Assembly: GCF_003367175.1 (NCBI RefSeq)
Contig: NZ_QRGA01000010.1
Location: forward strand, 124,001-188,000
Length of the DNA: 64,000 nt
Source of the DNA: Trinickia dinghuensis
Lineage (GTDB): Bacteria > Pseudomonadota > Gammaproteobacteria > Burkholderiales > Burkholderiaceae
Reading direction: 5' to 3'
The position numbers and the translations under genes were made by a program. This document shows, one piece after another, positions 35,324 to 44,733 of the stretch. Every line of letters begins with the position of its first letter. The first letter of the stretch is position 1. The notes below the pieces were generated by a model, which was not told the DNA's origin, made no database searches, and saw only the letters and a list, made by a program, of their open reading frames with translations.

Positions 35324-36220
35324 TTACGGCGATGGCGCACCTTGCTCCGCCTGATGGCGGGCGGTGACTCGGAATTGACTGGGCGTCTGCCCGACTTCTC
35401 TTCGAAAGAAGCGTGTGAAGTACGCCGCATCGGCAAAGCCGAGATCGAACGCAATCTGCTCCACGGACATATCCCCAAAAATCAGGTTCCGTTTCGCTTC
35501 CGTGACGATGCGCGCGTGAATCATCTTGGTCGGACTCTGCGCCGCCGCGGACGCGCATGCCGCGCGCAGCTGAACCGGCGATATGGCCATCATCGACGCA
35601 TACCCCTGCAGCGACAGATTCTCTTGATAGTGCTGGTCGATGAGCTTGCGGAAACGGTCGACGAGCCGGAAATCGTTGCGTGTTTCGCCGTCCACGCCCT
35701 GCCGATCCAGGCTTGCCTCGCGCACGAGCAACAACAGCAGCGTCGTCAACAAGGCCCGGGTTCCCGCGATATGTCCGATCGCATGGGATTCAGCTTCCCG
35801 CTTGAGATCGCCGATCAAACGATAGAGTTCGATTCCGGTTCGCGTCGAGCCCTCGAGCGGAATCAGGCGAGGCGCCGACCACAGCGCGCTGAACTCGCGC
35901 AGCTCGGTATTGATCTGCCGGAGATACACCTCGTCGATCGTCACGACCCAGCGGTCCGCATCGATTTCGTAGTCGAGGCCATGCACGCAGTCGGTCGGCA
36001 GCAGTAGCGCGCAGGGGCCCTCGAAGGGCACGCTGCTTCCTTCGAGATTCATGACGCCCCGCCCGCGCAGAACGAAAATCACCTGGCCATAGGCGGGATG
36101 CGCATGCGGTTCGGTACGCCAGCGGCCCCGTTCGGTCACATGCCCCACGTGCACAAACCAATTCTCGTCCCGAGGACGTTCGACATAGAGCCGCACCTTC
36201 GGCACGGTTGTCAGCTTCAC
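35324..36220 (-). CDS. AraC-family transcriptional regulator (PobR-like)
   Basis: The 298-residue protein has an N-terminal cupin sensing domain (HAHPAYGQVIFVLRGRGVMNL) and a C-terminal pair of helix-turn-helix motifs with the signature IAFDLGFADAAYFTRFFRREVGQTPSQFR. Proteins of this size and layout often control hydroxybenzoate and other aromatic-acid genes. It lies just upstream of the lactonase-transporter-dioxygenase set on the same strand with a 158-base gap, so it is the likely local activator. The ligand is not known. Confidence 0.82.
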   Translation of the reverse strand: MKLTTVPKVRLYVERPRDENWFVHVGHVTERGRWRTEPHAHPAYGQVIFVLRGRGVMNLEGSSVPFEGPCALLLPTDCVHGLDYEIDADRWVVTIDEVYLRQINTELREFSALWSAPRLIPLEGSTRTGIELYRLIGDLKREAESHAIGHIAGTRALLTTLLLLLVREASLDRQGVDGETRNDFRLVDRFRKLIDQHYQENLSLQGYASMMAISPVQLRAACASAAAQSPTKMIHARIVTEAKRNLIFGDMSVEQIAFDLGFADAAYFTRFFRREVGQTPSQFRVTARHQAEQGAPSP

Positions 36221-36469
36221 GGCACCGCTCCCCCCAAAAAACGACCAATCCTTCCATACAAACGCATCCGTCGCGACCTGCTGCTTACCCGAACAACTGA
36301 CCCCGCTTATTGAAAAGTGCCAGCGAATCTAATTTTTGTGTAAAGGCTTCCGCGCGGGGTTCGCATACATTCCACTCCACCGCGACACGTCACGCCATGT
36401 TGATTTGCGCGGCCAAATCGAGAGTCGTGAAACGACCGCGAACCGAATACCAACAAAGTGGAAGGAGAC

Positions 36470-37564
36470 ATGAAAAGAACCAACGCTATTCGCGTACCGT
36501 TGCTGGGTATCGCGCTGTTAGGCTGCCTCAACGGCCGCGCGTATGCGGCGGACGCACCGGCCGCGGATGCCAATGCTCCGGCGGCGCAGCGTCCGCAGAC
36601 GCAAAAGGGCACTGTCCAGGGGGGCTCGGCCACCGCGCCCGTATCGCTCGCACAGGACGGCACAGCAACGGCGCCGCCGGTCACGCTCTCGCAAGCCAGC
36701 ACCGTAACAGCATCGCTTGCGCCGCAGCCGCCATTCGCGCAACCCGCTTCATGGAACGACACGTACATTGGCTATCGCGTCGGGAGCAATTTCCGCTACC
36801 CCGGCGTGCGCACTCAGTCGGGCGCAGCGGCAAAGATCACGCAGAACATCGGTTTTCTGACCACCACCGGAGGCTTCCGCTACGGTAGTTATGCGTTCAA
36901 CGTCGACTACCTCGTCTCCAGCATGGCGAACCCGGAAGCGGGTCCGACCAACGCATATGGCTATCCCACGCCGGGATCGGGCGGTGCGCAGGAAATCTAC
37001 AGCGTCGGCCGCGTCACGCTCAGCGCGAGCAAGATCTTCGGCAAACCGATGTCATATGGTTTCATTCGCGATTTCGGCCTGACCGCGGGTTACGAATTCG
37101 GCACCAAGAACGATGCCTATGCCGAACGCGCCCGCATGCTCGTTCTCGGTCCCACCGTCGAATTTGCGATTCCGCGCGGCTTCTGGAACGTCACGCTCGG
37201 CGTTCGCACGGAAAGCAACCACGACGGCATCACGAACGTCGACGTGCACTTCAACCCTGCCGTTCATCTCGAGAGCTCCTGGCTCTATCCGTTCCGAATC
37301 GGCCCCGTTCCGCTGGTGTTCAAGGGCTTCGCCAGCCTCACGGGACCGAAGGGCAAGGATGGCTTCGGTGTGTCCACCACCACGGAGTTCCTGGGCCGAG
37401 CGTATCTCTTGGCGGACGTCGGGTCGTTCGCCGGCCATCCGCGCGCCGCGTATGCGGGTATCGGCTACGAGTACTGGCACAACATGTACGGGACCCCTTA
37501 CTCGGAGCAGCCCGGGACGACCAACACCTCGGTCCCGATGCTCGTGGCCGAATTCCACTTTTAA
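36470..37564 (+). CDS. outer-membrane beta-barrel protein, unknown specificity
   Basis: This 364-residue protein has a signal peptide ending near GRAYAA, then a proline-, alanine- and threonine-rich linker of about 70 residues, then a barrel of amphipathic strands ending in the outer-membrane signature VAEFHF with a C-terminal phenylalanine. The strand pattern (YIGYRVGSNFRYPG, GFRYGSYAFNVDYL) resembles nucleoside-specific Tsx/OmpK-type channels, though I cannot confirm this. It is upstream of an OmpC-type porin on the same strand. The ATG follows gtggaaggagac. Confidence 0.7.
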   Translation: MKRTNAIRVPLLGIALLGCLNGRAYAADAPAADANAPAAQRPQTQKGTVQGGSATAPVSLAQDGTATAPPVTLSQASTVTASLAPQPPFAQPASWNDTYIGYRVGSNFRYPGVRTQSGAAAKITQNIGFLTTTGGFRYGSYAFNVDYLVSSMANPEAGPTNAYGYPTPGSGGAQEIYSVGRVTLSASKIFGKPMSYGFIRDFGLTAGYEFGTKNDAYAERARMLVLGPTVEFAIPRGFWNVTLGVRTESNHDGITNVDVHFNPAVHLESSWLYPFRIGPVPLVFKGFASLTGPKGKDGFGVSTTTEFLGRAYLLADVGSFAGHPRAAYAGIGYEYWHNMYGTPYSEQPGTTNTSVPMLVAEFHF

Positions 37565-37598
37565 GTCGAATACCTTCCTGACGCGCCCAGTCCGGCGC

Positions 37599-37622
37599 AC
37601 GCCCGATAGCCTGGTCGGGCGT
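37599..37622. terminator. hairpin between the two outer-membrane protein genes
   Basis: The 8-base arms acgcccga and tcgggcgt surround tagcctgg. It lies between the barrel gene's stop and the porin start, followed by an A-run rather than a T-run. It could attenuate read-through into the porin gene. Confidence 0.45.
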
Positions 37623-37642
37623 ATAAAAAATTCGGAGACGCA

Positions 37643-38668
37643 ATGCGCAAGCCACTGCTTTTTTCAGTCGGCGTGATATCGGCTACTTTCTTGCAACCTG
37701 TTCACGCCCAATCTTCGGTCACGCTTTATGGCGTCGTGGATAGCGCGATCGAATACCAGAATGGCGGCGCCGGCGCCGTAACCCGCATGACGTCCGGCGG
37801 CTTTTACGCAAGCCGCTACGGTCTGAAAGGCAGCGAAGATCTGGGTGGTGGCCTGAAAGCCAATTTCCAGCTGGAACAGGGCTTTTCGAATGTCACCGGC
37901 GCTGCCTCCAACCCGGCCGACGCGTTCAATCGTCAAGCATGGGTCGGATTGTCCGGCGCATTCGGTGAAGTCCGCTTCGGTCTGCAAAACACCCCTCAAT
38001 ACATCTTCATCAATCCCGAACTCGATCCGGTCGCGGTCATGAGCATGGGTTCTCCCATGCTCAACTTCAACAGCCTGACGATCCGAGAGAGCAATGCGAT
38101 CTCGTATTTCACGCCGGAGCTTTATGGATTCACGGCGCAATTCATGGTTGCGATGCGTGACTCGACAACGAAGCCGACGAACGGGTTTCAGTTCTACAAC
38201 GCCGCCGTGCGTTATGAAAACGGCCCGTTCCGGGCGGCGGCCGGCTACGAGCAGGCACAGAATGCGTCGGGATCGTCGGTTCTCAAGGTGTTCAATGCGG
38301 GGGCATCCTACGGTATCGGCAAAGCCCGCTTCTTTCTCGCCTACCACACCGAGAAGCAAACCGATAACAGCATCAAGCGCGACACGTACGAGGCGTCCGG
38401 CTCATATCGCTTCACACCGGCCGATCAGCTCGTCCTGATGTACGGATACGCCCATGACCGGACAGGCAACGGCAACAATGCCCAGCAGATCGGCATGACC
38501 TACGAGCACTTTCTGTCGAAACGGACCACGCTGTATGCGTCGGCCGGCTTCATCAACAATCGCAACAAGGCGGCGTTCACGTTGAACGGCACCGCCTATG
38601 CCGGCGTGACCGTCGCGCCCGGCTCCAATACACGGGGCATCATTCTGGGCATCGTCCATAAGTTCTGA
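37643..38668 (+). CDS. OmpC-type general porin (Burkholderia porin family)
   Basis: The 341-residue porin has a signal peptide (cleavage after PVHAQ), the typical first strand SSVTLYGVVDSAIEY, SRYGLKGSEDLGGGLKANFQLEQGF and the final strand ILGIVHKF with C-terminal phenylalanine. These trimeric barrels allow diffusion of small hydrophilic solutes, often anions, across the outer membrane. Many catabolic clusters in these bacteria include one. It may serve the neighbouring organic-acid genes. The start follows ttcggagacgca. Confidence 0.9.
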   Translation: MRKPLLFSVGVISATFLQPVHAQSSVTLYGVVDSAIEYQNGGAGAVTRMTSGGFYASRYGLKGSEDLGGGLKANFQLEQGFSNVTGAASNPADAFNRQAWVGLSGAFGEVRFGLQNTPQYIFINPELDPVAVMSMGSPMLNFNSLTIRESNAISYFTPELYGFTAQFMVAMRDSTTKPTNGFQFYNAAVRYENGPFRAAAGYEQAQNASGSSVLKVFNAGASYGIGKARFFLAYHTEKQTDNSIKRDTYEASGSYRFTPADQLVLMYGYAHDRTGNGNNAQQIGMTYEHFLSKRTTLYASAGFINNRNKAAFTLNGTAYAGVTVAPGSNTRGIILGIVHKF

Positions 38669-38701
38669 CGCGCCGATATCGGGCGGCCGGAGCACAGCTA
38701 T

Positions 38702-38734
38702 AAAAAAAGCCCGGAAACGAACGTTTCCAGGCTT
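38702..38734 (-). terminator. rho-independent terminator of the NCS2 permease gene
   Basis: Read on the minus strand, the stem (aagcctggaaacg with cgtttccgggctt) has one mismatch and a 2-base loop, and is followed by an uninterrupted T-run. It lies 126 bases after the permease stop codon. Confidence 0.8.
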
Positions 38735-38860
38735 GAATCCACCAACGACAGATGGCGGAGGAGACTACCTCGTCTCGCCGCGACGCCGCCGCACTCGCAG
38801 CGGCGTCACGCGAAAATCGTCCTCGGACGGCTAAGCGGTCATTTCCGACCGCTCATCGAA

Positions 38861-40246
38861 TCAGATTGCCCAGCCGCCAACGTAGAACACGACCAGCACG
38901 ACGGCGATCGACACCGTGCCGACGTTGAGCTTGCGGAATTCGCCGCTCACGACGCGGCCGATCACGAGCGTCGCGAAACCGAGCATGATCCCCGTCACGA
39001 TGTTCGCCGTCAGCACGATGAACACGGAGGTCACGAGGCCGGACATCGAATCGACCATGTCGTCCATGTGCAGCTTGCTCACGTTCGAGAGCATCAGCAG
39101 ACCGACATACATCAGCGCCGGAGCAGTTGCATACGAAGGCACGAGACCGGCGAGCGGCGAGAGGAACATGACGGCCAGGAACAGCACGCCAACGACCGCG
39201 GCAGCCAGGCCCGTCTTCGCGCCGGCTGCGACGCCCACGCTCGATTCGATATAGGCCGCCGCCGGAGCGCCGCCCAGGAAACCCGAGAAAATCGAGCTCA
39301 GCGAATCCGCTGTCAGTGCGCGGCCGCCGTTGATGATGCGTCCGTTCTCGTCGAGCTGGCCGGCCTGCCCTGCCACTGCGCGGATCGTACCGGTCGCGTC
39401 GAACACGGCCGTCATCACGAGGGCGAACACGCTCGGCAGCACGGCAGCCGACAGCGCGCCCTTGATGTCCATCGAGCCGATCAGCGACGAATGCCCCGGT
39501 GCGCTAAGCGAAGGCAGCGCAAAAATACCGTGGTACGTTACGCTCGGATCGAACGCGAGGCCGATCAGCGAAATCGCCACCACGACGAGCAGGATCCCGC
39601 CCGGCACGCGGCGCTTCTCCAACCCGAAGATCGCAGCCAAGCCGATCACCGACATGATCACCGGAAACGCGCTGATATGGCCAAGCGCGAGCGGCAAGCC
39701 GCCGCCCGGGTTCTTGATGACGAGACCGACGTCGTTCGACGCGATCAGCAGCAGGAACAAGCCGATACCGATGCCGGTGCCGTGCGCCACGCCCGAAGGC
39801 AGATTGCGCAGGATCCACGACCGCACGCCGGTGACGGAGATGCCCGTGAAGACGATGCCCATCAGGAACACGGCGCCGAGCGCCACGGACGGCGAAATGC
39901 CCTTGCCGAGCACGAGGCCGAACGCGGTGAACGCCGTGAGCGAGATCGCACAGCCGATCGCGATCGGCAGCTTCGCCCACAGGCCCATCAACAGCGAACC
40001 AAAAGCCGTCGTCAGACAGACGGCGACGAACACGGCACTCGTATCGAAGCCGGCCTTGCCGAGCATGCCGGGCACGACGAACACCGAATACACCATCGCC
40101 AGGAAGGTCGTGACACCCGCGACGATTTCCTTGCGCTGCGTACTGCCCTGCGTGGAAATCCCGAAGTATCGATCGATGACACCCGATGTGCCGAAGGCGT
40201 TGGTTGAGCCGACGCCGACAGTCGGCTGCGCGGGGGTATCACTCAT
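38861..40246 (-). CDS. NCS2-family purine permease (guanine/hypoxanthine/adenine type)
   Basis: This 461-residue membrane protein has about 13-14 hydrophobic segments and is of the AzgA/GhxP branch of nucleobase:cation symporters. Recognisable parts are [20 protein letters not shown] at the N-terminus and the substrate-site region [15 protein letters not shown] with the later [22 protein letters not shown]. It imports purine bases with protons. It appears monocistronic, with its own terminator and a ribosome site (aaaggagcaagctc). Which purine it prefers cannot be read. Confidence 0.88.
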   Translation of the reverse strand: MSDTPAQPTVGVGSTNAFGTSGVIDRYFGISTQGSTQRKEIVAGVTTFLAMVYSVFVVPGMLGKAGFDTSAVFVAVCLTTAFGSLLMGLWAKLPIAIGCAISLTAFTAFGLVLGKGISPSVALGAVFLMGIVFTGISVTGVRSWILRNLPSGVAHGTGIGIGLFLLLIASNDVGLVIKNPGGGLPLALGHISAFPVIMSVIGLAAIFGLEKRRVPGGILLVVVAISLIGLAFDPSVTYHGIFALPSLSAPGHSSLIGSMDIKGALSAAVLPSVFALVMTAVFDATGTIRAVAGQAGQLDENGRIINGGRALTADSLSSIFSGFLGGAPAAAYIESSVGVAAGAKTGLAAAVVGVLFLAVMFLSPLAGLVPSYATAPALMYVGLLMLSNVSKLHMDDMVDSMSGLVTSVFIVLTANIVTGIMLGFATLVIGRVVSGEFRKLNVGTVSIAVVLVVFYVGGWAI

Positions 40247-40698
40247 GAGCTTGCTCCTTTATCAGCATGCTGAAACGGCCTCGGCAGCCGTCATCAGGTT
40301 TGTCTCGGATCTAGTAGGGTTATTTTGCGAAGGAAGGTCGACACTCGAAAGAGAGCATCTCGCTGCTTCGAAACCGTGGTCTGATTGTTTGGGCGCTATG
40401 CGACGCGCTATTCGGCAGCGACGTCATTCGCACTTCGACGTAGCGAAGGTTAGATGAACACGGATTGACGGCCCATCAGGAGAGGAACATGCAGCACATG
40501 TCAAAGCGCTTATATCCGCGTGAAACAAGGGTTTCATCGTCGCGCACCACGCGTTTACGCCTAGTGTGAAACTGTGATGACGATTATTTGGCCGGTGCGA
40601 TCTGTATGAGAAAACCGGGGCACAATGGCGCTATCGCACTGCAGAAGCGCGGCGCCGCCCGGCCGCCACCCCGATGACACAGCGAGAAGAGACGAGGC
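40247..40698. other. intergenic region between NCS2 permease and cytochrome b561
   Basis: No large gene is visible in these 452 bases. They should hold the permease promoter on the minus strand and the cytochrome promoter on the plus strand. I saw no purine-riboswitch core. A 26-codon open frame with a strong ribosome site is listed separately. Confidence 0.5.
40489..40569 (+). CDS. possible 26-residue basic small protein
   Basis: ATG 40489 is preceded by the strong ribosome site tcaggagaggaac. The frame encodes MQHMSKRLYPRETRVSSSRT and six more residues. It is rich in arginine, serine and threonine and has no membrane segment. It lies alone between divergent genes. It may be a real small protein, a leader peptide or chance. 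Confidence 0.25.
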   Translation: MQHMSKRLYPRETRVSSSRTTRLRLV

Positions 40699-41394
40699 GT
40701 GAATACTAACGACCCAGAGGCTCCGCCGGCAAATCCACTCGCCCATTCGGTGCGCGTGTGGGATCTCCCGACGCGGCTCTTTCACTGGCTCACGGTAGGG
40801 CTCGTCGTGGCGGCCTACGTGACGATTCGCTTGAACCTGCTCGATTGGCACGTGCTGATCGGTAAGACGCTGCTCGCGCTCGTATTGTTCCGATTGTTTT
40901 GGGGCTGCATCGGCAGCGAAACGGCGCGCTTTCGCGGCTTCGTCGCCTCTCCCGCCGCGGCCCTGCGCCATCTGCAGCATTTATTCAGGCGCGAGCCCGA
41001 CCTGCAAATGGGTCACAATCCCGTCGGCGGATGGATGGTCCTGCTGTTGTTGGGCCTGCTGCTCGGCGAGACGATCACCGGGATTTACGACTACAACGAT
41101 GTCTCGGATGTGGGGCCGCTGACCGCCGTGGTACCGGCGCCGATTGCCTACGCGATCTCGCGGCTCCACGATTCGCTGCTCTGGGACGCGATCGTCGTGG
41201 CCGTCGCGCTGCATTTGCTCGCCATCGCGCTCTATGCCGCCGTCAAGGGCCACAATTTGCTGCGGCCGATGCTGACGGGCCGCAAAACCGTGCCGGCGCG
41301 CATCCGCGAGCCGCGGCGCGCGCCGCTTACGGTTGCGCTGGTGTTGCTGATCGTCGCGGCGGCGGTGGTGACGGCGCTCGCAAAATATATGTGA
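40699..41394 (+). CDS. cytochrome b561-type membrane cytochrome
   Basis: The 231-residue protein has four hydrophobic segments and histidines positioned for b-type haem: VWDLPTRLFHWLTVGL near residue 25, DWHVLIGKTLLALVLFRLFWG, and ALHLLAIALYAAVKGHNLLRPML near the C-terminus. Proteins of this family pass electrons between quinol and cytochrome c or act as haem-b subunits of dehydrogenases. The usual cytochrome c partner is not adjacent. It starts with GTG 40699. Function is otherwise open. Confidence 0.82.
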   Translation: MNTNDPEAPPANPLAHSVRVWDLPTRLFHWLTVGLVVAAYVTIRLNLLDWHVLIGKTLLALVLFRLFWGCIGSETARFRGFVASPAAALRHLQHLFRREPDLQMGHNPVGGWMVLLLLGLLLGETITGIYDYNDVSDVGPLTAVVPAPIAYAISRLHDSLLWDAIVVAVALHLLAIALYAAVKGHNLLRPMLTGRKTVPARIREPRRAPLTVALVLLIVAAAVVTALAKYM

Positions 41395-41511
41395 GCGCAA
41401 CGACTTCGCGCGGTTGGGCGCGATTCGGCGCGGCTCGATGCATTCGTCAACGCGACGCCCCGCACCGGCTCATACGGGCGACGGATTACGTTCCGCGAAA
41501 CCTTCCTGATG

Positions 41512-41868
41512 CTAATACGGATACACGGGACGCACTCGGCTCGCTTCGTCGAGTCTCGCGACCTGCTCGGCCGTCAGATTCCAGCCGACCGCACCGAGGT
41601 TCTGCCGCAGTTGCTCCTCGTTGCGCGCGCCGATCAGCACGGTCGACACCGTCGGCCGCTGCAGCAGCCAATTCAGCGCGATCTGCGGCACGGTCTTGCC
41701 CGTTTCCTCGGCGATCGCATCGAGCGCGTCCACCACGCGGTAAAGGTATTCGTCCGGCACGGGCGGCCCGACGTCGGCGGTGTCGAACATCGTCAAGCCG
41801 GCATGCCGGCAATGACGCTCGCCGAGCATTGGAGCCCGCAAAATCAAAGCGAAGCGGCACTCAGGCAA
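41512..41868 (-). pseudogene. aldo/keto reductase with internal deletion (broken)
   Basis: The frame joins an N-terminal aldo/keto reductase motif (AGLTMFDTADV) directly to the C-terminal region of the same family (DEYLYRVVDALDAIAEETGK, then VALNW-like IALNWLLQRPTVSTVLIGAR and LRQNLGAVGWNLTAEQVARL). In a full protein of about 340 residues these segments are roughly 190 residues apart. The barrel core and catalytic tyrosine, lysine and histidine are therefore gone, without loss of frame. The 5' end overlaps the 3' end of the PilZ gene by 25 bases and has no recognisable start region. A working enzyme is not possible. Confidence 0.75.
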
Positions 41869-42737
41869 TCGAACAAAAACGAGCGCAGTGCGAACTGTTG
41901 CTCGCCATTCATCGATTCGAATTCAAGGCCGTGCGCGACTAGGCCATCCACACCGCTGCCGGTGCTCACGTTGCGCACCACGGCCGCGGCTTCGAACTCG
42001 GTATCGACCTGGGGCGTGCTGATCGGAAACGAAACGTGCACGCGCGAGCCGACCTCGCCGAGCACGCGCGCGCTGACGAGCGACATCCCTTGCACGCTCA
42101 AATCGCGGCCGAGACCGAGCCCCTGCGCTTCACCGTCGGCGCTTGCGGCACGATAGCTGACGGCAAGCCGCGTCTGCACCCTCGCTGCCTTTCGTCCGCG
42201 CAACGTTCGGATGGCGCCGGGCGGCGAGAGCACCAGATAGTGAAACGGCTGACTACAGGTGGCCATCACGGTGCAAGAGAACGAGTAGACGGCATGTGCG
42301 CCGATTGCGACCGCTTGTACGTTCTCCCCCTCCGACAACACAAGGGGCGACGCGCCGCCCCTCGGCACAACGACGAACAACGCATGATCCGGGCTGAACC
42401 CGATCACCCTGCTTCGCCGCATGGGACTGCTCGCCGCGAAAGCGCTGCGAACGCCGATAGGCGAGCCGATCGATAGCCGCATGTCCGCCAGCGTCAGCCG
42501 CTCGGCTCGACCCGCCTCCGAACCGGCCCCTTGCGGCGCCTCGTGTTTAAGCGTGCCCGGGTACAAGGCGAAGTGCTCGAGCAGGAAGCGACGTTCCGCG
42601 TCGCTCGCGATCACCGTTCCCGCTCGAAGCAACAGCCGGCCTTCCTGATCGAGCAGCGGCCACGCAAGTGGGGTGCCCACGGGAATGTGGACTTCGGCCA
42701 TCGGCTCACGCTGCTTGGATTCGGGCAACTCGCTCAT
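41844..42737 (-). CDS. PilZ-domain protein (possible c-di-GMP effector)
   Basis: This 297-residue protein ends in a PilZ domain: RGRKAARVQTRLAVSYRA provides the arginine-rich RxxxR-type site, and the D-x-S-x-x-G motif appears as DLSVQGMSL. The N-terminal half (VHIPVGTPLAWPLLDQEGRLLLRAG) resembles the flagellar-brake YcgR N domain family. PilZ proteins bind cyclic di-GMP and alter motility or exopolysaccharide. It is divergent from the HtrA-like gene. Start 42737 was chosen over an upstream in-frame start for family length and the ggcggaaccgaccg site. Confidence 0.78.
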   Translation of the reverse strand: MSELPESKQREPMAEVHIPVGTPLAWPLLDQEGRLLLRAGTVIASDAERRFLLEHFALYPGTLKHEAPQGAGSEAGRAERLTLADMRLSIGSPIGVRSAFAASSPMRRSRVIGFSPDHALFVVVPRGGASPLVLSEGENVQAVAIGAHAVYSFSCTVMATCSQPFHYLVLSPPGAIRTLRGRKAARVQTRLAVSYRAASADGEAQGLGLGRDLSVQGMSLVSARVLGEVGSRVHVSFPISTPQVDTEFEAAAVVRNVSTGSGVDGLVAHGLEFESMNGEQQFALRSFLFDCLSAASL

Positions 42738-42984
42738 CGGTCGGTTCCGCCGTCGCGGCTCAAGAAAATGTTCGTAGGATGCTACTCCAGTTGCAACCCG
42801 CAAGTGGCGCAAGAATGCATGGCGTGGCGAGGGGCGGCTCGTTACACGCGTACCGTGCGCTGGCTCACAGCCGAGCGATGCCGAGCGCCTGACAATGGTT
42901 GCGCTGGCGGCCGACGTCCATAGAACCACTCAATAACCAGTCAACGCGGCCACCCGCATCAACAACCATTGCAGGGGGTGAGCC

Positions 42985-44520
42985 GTGCGTAGCCAGAGGC
43001 CGGGGGCCTATGCTCCGACTGCGCGCCGCACCGCAGCGACGATCGTATTGCTCGGCGGCGTGGCATCTATTTCGTTTCTTTCGACAGCGGCATCGGTCGC
43101 GCAAGCGGCGGCACCGCCATCCCGGGCTGTCCATGCGCCGCCCGCGGCCGCACCAGCACCCACTCCCGCCCCGATGCAGATCGACTTCTCCGCAATGGTC
43201 GACCGGTGCGGGCCCGCCGTCGTCAATATCAGCACCGCGACGTCCGCCGCTCCCGGCGACCAGGCCGACCAGCCTGCCGTTGCCCCCGGGCTCGACAGTC
43301 TGGACCCCGACGATCCTGTCTTCGCGCTCGTCAGGGCGACGGCGGGGCAGCCGCCTTCGCAGCCGTCCGTGCCCGATGCGCCGCGCGTCATGTGGGGTAG
43401 CGGGTCGGGCTTCATCATCAGCGCCGACGGGATCGTCGTCACGACGGCCCACGTCGTGAACCGGGCCGAGCAAGTCACGGTGACATTGACCGACAAACGC
43501 CAATTCAAAGCCGACGTGCTCGCGGTCGATCCGCAAAGCGACATCGCCTTGCTCCAGCTCGAGCACGCGTCGAAGCTGCCGGTCGTGCGGCTCGGCGATT
43601 CGACTCGCGTGCGCGTTGGCGAGCGGGTGCTTTCGATCGGCTCGCCCGACGGCCCGCAAAACGCCGTCACGTCCGGGCTCGTCAGCGTCACGCCGCACGC
43701 CTTGCCGAACGGCGGCGAGTTTTCGTTCCTCGAGACCGACATCGCGACCGAACCCGACAATTCCGGCGGCCCGCTGCTCGATCGCAACGGTAACGCCATC
43801 GGCGTCGGCGTTCAGGTCTATGCCGACGACGGACGATACCGAAGCTTGACGCTGGCGATCCCGATCGAGGCAGTTCTCAGGCTGCGCGCGCAACTGCAGC
43901 AGCAAGGCAAGCTGGCCAGCGGCAGCCTGGGCGTGCAACTGCAAGACGTCAATCCGGGGCTCGCCGTCGCGTTCGGCCTGCCGCACGCGATGGGCGCACT
44001 CGTGACCGACGTGACGCCGGCGGCGCATGGAGGGGTGGCGACCGCGCTTAAGCCGGGCGATATTGTCACGCATATCAACGGCAAACCGATCGCGCATGAA
44101 GCTGAACTGACGGACTATGTATCCGCGCTGCAACCCGGCTCGAAGGTGGCGCTCACGGTCATGCGCAACAAAAGACCGATGCAGCTGACCACGACCGTGG
44201 TCGCATCGGGCGGCGATCGCGCAGGCGCCGCGACACCGACCGAACACAACGCGCTCCAGCACCTCGGATTGACCGTCCATGCACTGAGCGACTCGGAGCG
44301 GAGCACGATCGGCGTGACCTATGGCGTCGTGGTCGATGTGGCGACGGGTATCGCGGCGAACGCCGGCATTCAGGCCGGCGACATCATCTTGTCCGTCAAC
44401 AGCGAAGCGATCTCGACGCCCGAGGCGCTGGACCGGTCGATCGCGCGCGGCGGCAGGGAGATCGCGCTGCTGATCCAGCGCGACGACGCGCGCAGCTTTA
44501 TCTCCCTCGCGGTGCATTAG
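42985..44520 (+). CDS. HtrA/Do-type periplasmic serine protease with two PDZ domains
   Basis: This 511-residue protein has a signal sequence (ending near SVAQAA), a trypsin-like domain with catalytic H156 (TTAHVV), D186 (SDIALL) and S260 (NSGGPL), and two PDZ domains at about 310-405 and 415-511. It belongs to the DegP/DegQ family of periplasmic quality-control proteases. The usual PGNSGG around the serine is PDNSGG here, so the glycine two places before the serine is aspartate. The activity may be altered. It begins with GTG after gcagggggtgagcc. Confidence 0.85.
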   Translation: MRSQRPGAYAPTARRTAATIVLLGGVASISFLSTAASVAQAAAPPSRAVHAPPAAAPAPTPAPMQIDFSAMVDRCGPAVVNISTATSAAPGDQADQPAVAPGLDSLDPDDPVFALVRATAGQPPSQPSVPDAPRVMWGSGSGFIISADGIVVTTAHVVNRAEQVTVTLTDKRQFKADVLAVDPQSDIALLQLEHASKLPVVRLGDSTRVRVGERVLSIGSPDGPQNAVTSGLVSVTPHALPNGGEFSFLETDIATEPDNSGGPLLDRNGNAIGVGVQVYADDGRYRSLTLAIPIEAVLRLRAQLQQQGKLASGSLGVQLQDVNPGLAVAFGLPHAMGALVTDVTPAAHGGVATALKPGDIVTHINGKPIAHEAELTDYVSALQPGSKVALTVMRNKRPMQLTTTVVASGGDRAGAATPTEHNALQHLGLTVHALSDSERSTIGVTYGVVVDVATGIAANAGIQAGDIILSVNSEAISTPEALDRSIARGGREIALLIQRDDARSFISLAVH

Positions 44521-44539
44521 GATCGGCGAGCGCAGCGGT

Positions 44540-44568
44540 AACGGGCAAGCACCGAGGTCTTGCCCGTT
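44540..44568 (+). terminator. hairpin after the HtrA-like gene
   Basis: The 10-base arms aacgggcaag and cttgcccgtt flank a 9-base loop, 20 bases after the protease stop codon. There is no T-run, but the position is right for a terminator. Confidence 0.55.
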
Positions 44569-44733
44569 CGCCCCGTCGAATTCAATGATGTGCTAAGAAA
44601 AACTTAAGGTTGCGGCGCAATAATCGACTCCACAACGCTTCGCATTCGTCTGCCGGAAGCGTAGTTGCCACGGGCTTTTTGCCATGCGCGCGCACCTGCG
44701 TGCAACGCACAACGCACCCAACAGGAGTTCGCC

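Noticed and set aside
40247-40488. Purine riboswitch upstream of the NCS2 permease
   Set aside because: No three-way-junction core or conserved loop sequences could be found in the leader.
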